Of a stretch of 64,000 bases of DNA, positions 55,326 through 64,000 are shown one piece after another. The stretch spans positions 19,425,112 to 19,489,111 of the forward strand of contig CM068323.1 of the NCBI GenBank assembly GCA_034766995.1, read 5' to 3'. Each line of letters starts with the position of its first letter. Within the stretch, counting starts at the first letter, position 1. Source of the stretch: Acanthacorydalis orientalis (taxonomy: Eukaryota; Arthropoda; Insecta; Megaloptera; Corydalidae). The position numbers and the translations under genes were made by a program. The notes beneath the pieces are model-generated. The model had not been told where the DNA came from. It did no database searches and worked only from the letters and a program-made list of their open reading frames with translations.

Positions 55326-55439
55326 TCATAAAGGACACCGACAGACTCGTAGATAAGCTCATAATAGCCACTATAATGTATTATTCGTGCAAGCTAACGG
55401 CGCTCTACCAACACCACAGCAAATTCTAATTATTCCAGT

Positions 55440-55760
55440 AAAGTGGTCGCGAAGAAGGCACGTCGGTATAAAAAGATAAAAAAGTGTGTATGAGCCACCG
55501 TTACGTAGTTATACTCATTCATTATGAAAATATATAATCCTCGTATCCATTCCATTATCCAGTAATGACGTCAGGCGACGCCGGGGGTCGACACCGTGTC
55601 CCTCAGGATTACGGTCGACGGTGAGAGCGTTCCTCTTCTGTGTTAGTGTTCCGGCCATGGGGAATGTTGTGTTGGCTTAAGACTGGGGAGACTTATACGT
55701 ACGTATCGAGGGCGTCAGGAATGATGACAGAGATGTCAGGCGATATTACAGTTTCACTCT
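55440..55760 (+). promoter_or_regulatory. GC-rich island with TATA-like box and short coding-like stretches
   Basis: TATAAAAAG at 55467-55475 precedes a CpG-rich stretch. One frame, 55569-55643, reads GVDTVSLRITVDGESVPLLC before a stop, with a CGGTGAGA donor-like word at 55619-55626. Another frame downstream reads LKTGETYTYVSRAS. They look more protein-like than chance intron but are in different frames and bounded by stops. Could be a decayed coding fragment, a nested promoter or chance. Confidence 0.25.
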
Positions 55761-56160
55761 TATTGGTACTGATATTGATATTGCTAAGAATTACCGGAGA
55801 TTATTATTATTATTATTTCCCTTTTTTTCGTGTATTTGATTATGAGATAAAGTTTTTTTTCGATATGAGATATAAAAGTAATCATTATTTATGCCTTTCG
55901 CTTAATTTTCTTCCACATTGATGTCTAAGAGAGATTTATGAAACAGTTTTAGTATTCATTGAATATGTCTTTATTTATTTTTAGAACGACTTTTTTTATT
56001 TCCAACGTCTTCATTGCACATTCTTTATTCATAAATATAATATATTTTTTTTTATTATATCAATAAGTTACGGAAATAATTTTATCACCATTACTTTTTG
56101 TTTTAAGTAAATTTAATTTATAGTTCCATTATTAAAACATAGCTTTCTTAATATACAAAT

Positions 56161-56165
<5 letters not shown>

Positions 56166-56210
<45 letters not shown>
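56166..56210. repeat. TA microsatellite
   Basis: About 22 units. Confidence 0.97.
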
Positions 56211-56399
56211 TTGTAAGATAAAAAATTGGATTATGTATACAATGTACATAAATTTGTATAAAAGAATATGTAACACAACTTTCGTGGTTGTACGAATCCA
56301 TCTATTTAATTTAATACGACGCTAGTATTGTATTGTTCTTACATTGTATTAAATAAACTCTTTATATCGTATAAATAAACAAATACAATGTTCTTTAAA

Positions 56400-56560
56400 C
56401 ACTTTATTTTCGCACGGGATCAGCGACAAGTAGTGATTATTTCGAGGACGAAACTTAAAAACAGCACGTTATCTATCCGAAAATCGCATTTTAACGCGTC
56501 GCAAACCTAAAGGGGAGTCGTGAACAATTTAAGCGGATTTTATCTAGTGCGCAGGATTTC
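56400..56560. other. GC-richer island
   Basis: CpG-bearing (TTCGCACGGGATCAGCGACA, TTAACGCGTCGC). No gene recognised. Nothing else distinctive. Confidence 0.25.
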
Positions 56561-56833
56561 AAGAATTCGCGTTTTTATTGCCGTCAGTGCTTCCGGTGAT
56601 GTTATATATAGTAATACGAAACCCCATACGTTCTTTAGCTTTAGTAGTTGCAGCAGAAAATGCAGAGATAATAAGATAAAATTGAGTAATTCAATCCGTC
56701 TAAACTAGAAATTGTTTCGAACGGACAGTGAAATTAATTATTAACATTTATTAGCTCGGTGAGGAATTTATTTATTTTAATAGTATACTTTTACTGCATT
56801 ATATTTTTTTGTTTAAAAAAAACGATACTTGAT

Positions 56834-56873
56834 AAAGAGTTAGTGTAAATTGGTTTTACATTACTAACTCTTT
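56834..56873. repeat. Imperfect inverted repeat (hairpin)
   Basis: AAAGAGTTAGT pairs with ACTAACTCTTT (11 bp). GTAAA then pairs with TTTAC inside a three-base bulge, with a short loop. Too short for a typical animal microRNA precursor. Confidence 0.8.
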
Positions 56874-57438
56874 TTTGATTAATTTTCTTTAAGTTTTCTC
56901 AATCAAAATATATTTAGTTTAAAACAAAATTGTTGTTACAAAAAATTCTTTGAAATTTAAGATGAACGTTTTTCTTATAAAAAATAACAAATTAAACGAT
57001 AAAATAAAGTACAAACTTTTCAAATATAATTATTAACACACGTAATCAATTCTGTATGTATTTGTATAATTATTCAGAGATTCATGTAAAAAAAATCTGA
57101 TAGTGAAATAATTAATATAAAATGAATACATTTAATCTGAAAATAAAATCGTATTAATGGTTTTCCTCGTTACACGTTTCCTTTCTTTCAGTATATTTAT
57201 TTTCTCAGTGCGTCGAAAATAAAATATAAGAAGTACTGTACACTCATAAAAGTGTTCCTTAAATGAGCCCCTTGTATCGAATTTTCTGTCTTAAACAGAA
57301 ATATATTGAAGACTTCATGACTTGAACAATAATAGAGATTACATTGATATATTATATTTTTCACAAGTTTAGCTTTGATTTATTAAATTATTTTTTTAGT
57401 TAAGTACAAGGCTTTGTACCAAATCTCTTTTTACTCTT

Positions 57439-57489
57439 TATATATATATATATATATATGAGTGTGTGTGCCTATGTGTGTGTATATAT
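57439..57489. repeat. Compound TA-TG microsatellite
   Basis: TA run, then two TG runs split by CCTA. Confidence 0.95.
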
Positions 57490-57591
57490 GAGTCAAGTGT
57501 ATTTGTATCATATTGAGAACAAATTCTTACACGATGTTTTGACAGTCGATTTGTTACAGTATGTTCGTGTAAGCGACTATAACGCTTCATG

Positions 57592-57653
57592 ACACACACA
57601 CACATGTATATATATATATATATATGCGTATGTGTATATGTATGTATATATAT
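57592..57653. repeat. Compound CA-TA-TATG microsatellite
   Basis: CA run, TA run, then TATG/TGTA words. Confidence 0.95.
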
Positions 57654-58108
57654 GCATTTGTATTCGCTTTAAGAGATCCTTGTTTTAGAACCATGTAGAG
57701 GAGAATATTGAAATATGTGCACTACATTTTACAATAAGCACATGAATGCTAGAAAATAATGTGTTCAGTTTAAGTTTATTTTAAAATTCCAATACGTTCT
57801 ATACAAATGTCACATAAATAACGAACAACATGTTTTGAAATGTACATTTCATGTGTTGAGTAAATGGTTTATTTTATAGAGGAATTGTAATTTTTATATA
57901 AAAAAATATATTGTTTTCTATCGAAATAGCAAGTATTAAGCATATTTTACATTTGAATAAAGGTATAAAAATATAATCAAGTATACTAGAAGACTGTATA
58001 TTCATATAATATATACTTTTTGTCCGTAAAAATAAAACGAGTCGTTAAATTCAAAGGTTTCTATTAAAATTCTGACATGACATAATAAAAAAATCTAAAA
58101 CCGTTTAC

Positions 58109-58110
<2 letters not shown>

Positions 58111-58174
<64 letters not shown>
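58111..58174. repeat. TA microsatellite
   Basis: 32 units. Confidence 0.97.
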
Positions 58175-58178
<4 letters not shown>

Positions 58179-58359
58179 CTCGCACACATAACTATTGCGA
58201 TTTTCTTTTTTTTAAAAAAAAGGGATTTTTTCTACAACACAACCACCACAAGCATGTACAACGTGCGTTATATAATCATAAACGTATGTGTTAAATATTC
58301 ATTACAGTTTTGATCGTGTTTAGTGTAAAAATAACCCGAGTAATATATATAAACATGCA

Positions 58360-58780
58360 CCATAAAATCAACAGCGGTTCAACGAGGGCTCAACATTTTA
58401 ATTCAAAAGATTACATGGGCCGTATAAAAGCGCCCCCGTCCGTAACGCACAAAAGAACTAGCGGACACACGAGACAGTGCTCCAGTGTTGGTGGCATTTC
58501 GACGACGTCGACTTCATTTACAACAAGCTCAGTTTTACAATATTTAAATTAGGAGTTACACTTAATTTAAGACGAAAATTAAGTTTTGGCTCAAGCACCG
58601 ACGCTCGTTTTAAATTCAAAGCGCATGAAATCATTTTGCGGCGGTCGAATTGTACTCGAGCGGCCATAAATTGTGACGTTTTTCTACTGAGAGAGAGCGG
58701 CGCGGATTAAGGGCTCCTTGTGGTCAAAACGGCACTCGCGTGTGCGTGCTGCTTCCGCCGTTCTGCTATTGTGTGGAAAC
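58360..58780 (+). promoter_or_regulatory. TATA-box-bearing GC-richer island
   Basis: A consensus-quality TATAAAAG at 58423-58430 is followed by GC-rich sequence, then GAGACAGTGCTCCAGT (initiator-like CAGT near 58476) and a CGGCCATAAATTG Hox-like word near 58662. Spacing of TATA to the CAGT words is longer than the usual about 30 bases. No downstream gene recognised. Confidence 0.28.
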
Positions 58781-60512
58781 AGGTGCTCGGCACTGGCTAT
58801 TTTTAATATGTTGCAATGTAAGGTTCAGTTTAGATCTTAGATTGTTGTTGCTGAGCTTGTTATTTTTTTACATGACTTTTATTGGCGTACCGACATACCA
58901 TATAATAAGAAGTATATTTTTCTTACAGCATAATCATTGTATACGAAATTTCATTTAATTCAAAACTCAATAAATTTAGCTATTAATATAAAAGTAATCG
59001 AAGTATTAAATTATCACGCTTTTTTCCTCCTCAGTTACATAAAATCTTTAAGTAGTAAATGTAATCATATTTTATTTATAAACATATCTAATATCAAAGA
59101 ATTAAATAAAAAAGTTTCAATCCAAATAAAAGAGACAACAAGAATTTAATTTTAATTAATTAATTTCTGGAATTTGAATTTAATTACTATAACGTTTCCA
59201 AAAAATATCAGTTCCCATCAACACTCCCAACAATTTAATTACAACAGCCTATATAAGCGATTGATATTCGATATAAAACCTATGTACGTTGCAAACTATG
59301 CGTTGACAACTTTTAGCCGTTTCGAATACAACAGAATACTGATTTTCTAAGTAAATTCAACTAAACCTAAAGATTGTATAACATATAATAGAAGATCCCT
59401 AGAAAGGTCGTAATTGGTGAACAATACTATTATATTAATAGGGTTGGAACTAAGAAGCTGCGTAAAGTATTAATGCGTTTACCCAGTCGCATACATTGAA
59501 TGCAAGGGATACTAAGTGCCTTATCTTATACACGAAACAGTTTACATATAAATTTAATTTTAATATGTAATTATAGAAGGACACACCACGTAAAAATATT
59601 AATTTAATATTAAGACGGACGGAAATGAAATTTTGCGTCGGTGACCAGTTGAAATTTGATTAATTTCTAATCAAGAGTTCCGAAAATTGGAAAATAAAAT
59701 TTTAATAAGATACTCGCAAGCTCTAATCATAAGTATATTAATTCAATAACTTTTTACGCAATGAGTACTATGAACTTCACTTTTCTATAATTGTGCACAG
59801 TTATTTTTTCTGAGAATCAATTTAATTTTTTCATCGAATACTTTTAATTCAAAAAATATAAATAATATGTACTTGATAGAAATATAACATAATCCTGTAA
59901 TAAACTGAAATTTCATATTTTAACTTCCTTGTTTTACTTAATTTCTTTTTATTGTTGAATACGAGTAACATTAAAACATCTTTTTCATAACAGTACACCT
60001 ACTGTTATCGGTCTTTATCTGCGTGCTTTTATCTTTAATACAATATAAATAAATTATACGAAATGAGATCTAGATCTTATTCTAAACTTCTTGAAATTTC
60101 ACACACAATACTTGAAATTAAAATACATAAAATGAAAATAAATCATTTCTTTCTAAACAAAACATTTACTGAAATATAAATTCTTTTATACGATCGAGTC
60201 GATTTTAGTTTTTATTTCAAACGAAAAATACATTTCAAATGTCTAAATCAAACATAAATTCAAACTTTTTTTGATAAGACTTAATGTTAATTTATGCAAA
60301 TTACACCATTACAAAATTTTAACATTAAAGTATAATAAAAATGTCTTGAACAAACAATTACCATTCCAGTGTACCGAATCAAAAATAATGTTACTCATTT
60401 TTTTATGTATCGATTGTAACACAGTGTGACTATTTTACTTGCACCGTACATTCGTGTTAAAAGTAATCACCATCTATTTTCGATTAGTAATACATATACT
60501 AACATACATACA

Positions 60513-60535
60513 TGTATATATATATATATATATAT
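60513..60535. repeat. Short TA microsatellite
   Basis: 11 units after a CATA run. Confidence 0.9.
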
Positions 60536-60955
60536 GGGTTAAACCTACTTCAAAATTGACAGGCCTTGATCGATAAGCATCGGCAATAAGTAAAGAAACC
60601 AAACAGAATATATGTGTATGTGTGAATTGAGAAATGTACATTTTCTTCCAAGAAAGGAAATTCGTTAAAAAACACTACAAATATTCTCTATACGAAATGT
60701 ATATTATTTCGTTCTTGTCAGCACAAACATTAATTTCAATTTGCTGGTGGTTATTCGAAGGATTTCTTTGAGGTCGAAATAGTTAAATAATGATATTGTT
60801 TAAGGTCTGTATACACGTCTGTTAGTAATTCATATGTTTCGTAAAAGTAAACATTAAAGTTTGATTGATTAAATTTAAATGATATTTGTGTTCCTGTGCC
60901 TATATCAAATATTCAATGTTTTCCATGCTAGTGGAACAGTGTCACTAGTTCAATA

Positions 60956-60957
<2 letters not shown>

Positions 60958-61028
<71 letters not shown>

Positions 61029-61034
61029 TATATA
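60958..61034. repeat. TA microsatellite
   Basis: About 33 units, then GTACATATA. Confidence 0.97.
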
Positions 61035-61594
61035 ATTTTATTTCAATGCTCTAATGTATATTTGAACAGAACTTCTGTTTCAATATTAATATAATTCTTG
61101 AAATAAAGATTTCATTATTACAACTTGTATTGTAAAAAATCACAAAATATTAATATCTTAATGTAGATAATAATATTAACATGATTACCATAGAATAAGT
61201 GCTCCTTTAAACAGATGTAACTTGAATTACTCTAATACTTTGTGTTTAATATATTTTATTAATCATTATAATGTAATAACCAATCGTTCTTTTATTAATT
61301 ATTTATCCAAATAAAACAATTAAGAAACGAGTACTTTTCTTTCACAACAGTACTTTACCAAACACCTGTCATATATTTTTTCAATAAGTAAAAAATGATT
61401 AGTGGTAAAATGCTTTTTTAATGTTCAATTTTTGTTCAAAAATAATAGATGTCGATTTTTATTACTATATAAAGAAATATATTATAGAATATTTTTTTCA
61501 GAAGGAAAAAATCTAGTATTGAATTTTTTCTTTGTATTTTTTCAAAAGAAATTCAATTTTTTTTCTAAAAACACAAACTCTGTTCAGAGTACAT

Positions 61595-61621
61595 TATATA
61601 TATATATATATATATATATAT
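61595..61621. repeat. TA microsatellite
   Basis: 13 units. Confidence 0.95.
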
Positions 61622-62172
61622 TCATATTTTAATATATGATTATCGGATAGATAATAATAATTGTAAATGTCCTACTCATAACAGTAAGTCTCATTTATAC
61701 GAAATGAAAAACTGCAGACCCATACATTTCTCGAAAAGAGATTACAGATCGGCAGCAACATTTTCATTGAATAAAAAAAAACCCAACGTACATTTCATAG
61801 TCGTGCATAAACTATTCGATAGTCGCTTAATTAGCATAAAGTCGCACTTAAAATAGATTACAGTGAATTTACATTCTTAATTCAGTGTTCGTATACCGTG
61901 AGCGTACAAAAATGTTAACAGAACGCTGATTTGAATCGCAGAAACACTAATATTATATCCATATATCATCCGCGTACTGTCGAAATACGTAATGTTTACA
62001 ATAATATTATACAAGGAAAAGTCGTGTCTATGCAAATCAGACGTTTATTAGACGTCGCTGTTAGCTGAACTTCGCCAATTTCTAATTCAACGATAAACGT
62101 AAAAAAATATGCCCGAAAACGTTACCACAAATATCCATGCAAGTTGTATATTTACTCTTTTTCTGTTTTAAA

Positions 62173-62175
<3 letters not shown>

Positions 62176-62214
<39 letters not shown>
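62176..62214. repeat. TA microsatellite
   Basis: 19 units, about 370 bp before the exon 3 acceptor. Confidence 0.95.
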
Positions 62215-62217
<3 letters not shown>

Positions 62218-62586
62218 CTTAAGAATATTCCTATTCGAGAAATATACTTGATAGAACCATATTTAAATATGAAAGAGAAACATGTAAAATTATAAAAAGG
62301 AATAACAGTATTCAATAGCAATAAACGAATATAAAATTATAAATTATACCTAAATGAGATTTTTTAATTAAAGAAGATTTCCAATGGTCTTTTATTAGTT
62401 ATTTTTTAAAATATGGCATGTTTTATTTGCTCTGTTTTGATTAAAAATGAAACAAAATACCTCTCCAATAATTATTTGGGTTAACATGATTTTAATACAT
62501 AACTGATATCGAAAACATGTGTAATATTAATTTTAAGGAGCTGATTTTTAAAATTCTTGTTACTATTATATTTATTTTTGTTTCAG

Positions 62587-62720
62587 CATTACCTGAAGAA
62601 GGCCCTCGGATAAGTGGTGGAAGGCCAAGATATCAGATTGGTGATACAGTTCGTGTTAATTGTACGTCAGGAAGATCGAAACCTGTAGCTCATCTCAGCT
62701 GGTTCATAAATGGAGAACCG
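62587..62720 (+). CDS. beat: Beat-family Ig protein, internal exon 3 (inter-domain linker and start of Ig domain 2)
   Basis: Seen: a TTTCAG acceptor ends at 62586 and a GTAAAT donor follows 62720. Two leading bases complete the codon left open at 29771 (G+CA, Ala). The protein then reads ALPEEGPRISGGRPRYQIGD, followed by TVRVNCTSGRSKP and LSWFINGEP, and ends in phase 0. The segment supplies the linker and the B-strand cysteine and core tryptophan of the second Ig domain. N-C-T is a glycosylation sequon overlapping the cysteine. Known: LP(E/D)EGPxISGxxPRYQxGD and the SKP...L(S/T)W(F/x)(I/V)NGEP pattern are Beat signatures. Odd: the exon lies about 32.8 kb beyond its predecessor. The intronic reading frame just upstream stays open, so the exon can also be read from an ATG at 62517. 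The rest of domain 2 and the C-terminus lie beyond this window. Confidence 0.92.
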
Positions 62721-63960
62721 GTAAATATGTATATTTTTTTGGTAATATAAACGTTTCATATTTGTGAATATTCAATGCTAAGAATTTTAATTTCATTACC
62801 GAAATATTTTCTTAATAATCCGTATTTGAAGTGCTTTAAAATTATTTAACTATTTAAAATAAATAAGTTGTATATAAAGAAGTTTTCTTAAATTAATATT
62901 ATAGAAGTAAATATTAACTTAAGAAAAAAGTGTATTTCAAAATAAATATTTGTCAGTAAATTATTTCATATTTTAAAATATGTATATAAAATAAACTGAA
63001 AATAATACGAACGTAATACATAGTATTATTTTTAATTACAAGAACGTATTTACTTTGGAGAATATTAACTTTGATTATGAATAAAATAATTTGATATATA
63101 AAAGAATATTTTCAGAAATTCAGTGTAAAGAAATGAATAAGGAAGTATGACTAAGATAAAAGACCAAACAGTATATAAGGTAGTCGAATCCAATGTTCAA
63201 GTTAATATTCCGAAATCATATTTCAAAACGTTCACATTTCCTGTCTTTACAAGCAAAACGTATCGCAGCCGGCATAAACAGAAAAGCAGAGAAGCAGAAA
63301 CGAAACAAAGGTTGATATGTCTAAAGAATTTTATATTAAAACTAAGTATGCCGTATTGGGTAAATATTTCCGAGTCTAGACCATAACAATAGGATATAAT
63401 ATACTGTTCGTTTACACATAAACCAATCTCATTGGAGATACACGGAGCTAAACCTTGAAAGTTGTTCTTCGAGTTGCAGAAACCATCACACATGATTAAT
63501 TTCAGAATACTTAATGAGCGATTAGATATTGTATTCAACGGTGTGATGCGAACCGCATGGGAAAGCCACACAGCTCGAGAATTTCCTAAAAGCAAATAAA
63601 CTGATGGAAACACTGTTATGAATATATAATCCGGATTATGAAGACATATTTTAACAATTATTATGAGCATATAATAATACCCGTGATTAAGATGCTTCCG
63701 AAATATTCGAAAATCAGGATGTTGTTGTCATGGTTTTGATTCTAATAACTTTCTTGTCAATTAACGTTGTTGAAACTGACAGGTACTTAAATCTATACGT
63801 TGGATTGAAATCCTCTCGGAGCGTGTAAAGGGTTAGCATTTGACGGTTTAGCCAAACGAACACTCTAATGTGATTAAATATTACATTTGTTTACTAATTC
63901 GATATTGCCGTTTTCATAAGTGTTTTTCATCGACAAACACAAAGGCACGTTCTCGTATAT

Positions 63961-63992
<32 letters not shown>

Positions 63993-64000
63993 AAGAAAAA
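62721..64000 (+). other. Start of the next beat intron, cut by the window end
   Basis: Begins GTAAAT, a weaker donor than the other two. From about 63150 to 63900 base composition is less AT-rich. A 157-codon minus-strand frame (63197-63670) runs through it without any recognisable domain. Ends in a TA array. No exon found. Confidence 0.75.
63955..63993. repeat. TA microsatellite at window end
   Basis: TA run with one ACATG. Confidence 0.95.

Larger units (their letters stand above)
29772..62586 (+). other. Giant intron between beat exons 2 and 3 (32,815 bp)
   Basis: Starts GTGAGT and ends TTTCAG. The codon split by the two ends joins correctly (G + CA), so no coding exon is required between them. 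It contains most of the window's TA arrays, a degenerate RTE-like retrotransposon 3' end, a possible SINE-like island and several GC-richer islands. Known: long introns in guidance-receptor and ligand genes often hold enhancers. That these islands are enhancers is inference. Confidence 0.85.

Noticed and set aside
63197..63670. 157-codon minus-strand frame
   Set aside because: Longest open frame besides the SINE-like island, but no signal, domain or splice context I can recognise. It lies in an intron of the beat gene.

Overview
This window looks like nuclear DNA from an insect. It is roughly three-quarters A+T by eye. It is almost free of coding sequence and is studded with well over sixty (TA)n microsatellites. 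The one protein-coding gene I can support has GT..AG introns and belongs to the Beaten path (Beat) family, an arthropod group of immunoglobulin-superfamily proteins. Low transposon content, CpG-containing GC-richer islands and long microsatellite-filled introns would fit Hymenoptera, but the order cannot be fixed from this window.

The gene runs on the + strand. Three consecutive internal coding exons are visible at 26798-27021, 29636-29771 and 62587-62720. Their intron phases agree (1, 0, 1, 0), and the joined reading gives the end of a signal peptide, a complete first Ig domain and the start of a second. The closest remembered relatives are Beat-III type proteins. The first coding exon(s) and the exons completing the second Ig domain and C-terminus were not found here. 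Exons 2 and 3 are separated by an intron of about 32.8 kb, half of the window.

Region by region: 1-26797 is upstream intron, or intron plus 5' flank, with TA arrays and several GC-richer islands. It also holds a repeat block at 20.8-22.7 kb, in which two about 90% similar direct repeats flank 2.3 copies of a 313-bp tandem unit. 27022-29635 is a small intron whose donor abuts a TA array. 29772-62586 is the giant intron. It contains a degenerate 3' end of an RTE-like non-LTR retrotransposon (about 44.82-45.20 kb), a possible tRNA-derived SINE-like island (about 51.6-51.86 kb) and GC-richer islands, two with TATA-box-like sequences (about 55.47 and 58.42 kb). 62721-64000 is the start of the next intron.

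No rRNA, tRNA, CRISPR, phage or bacterial features were seen. Most open reading frames in the window are chance readings of TA arrays (repeating Tyr-Ile) or of AT-rich intron.
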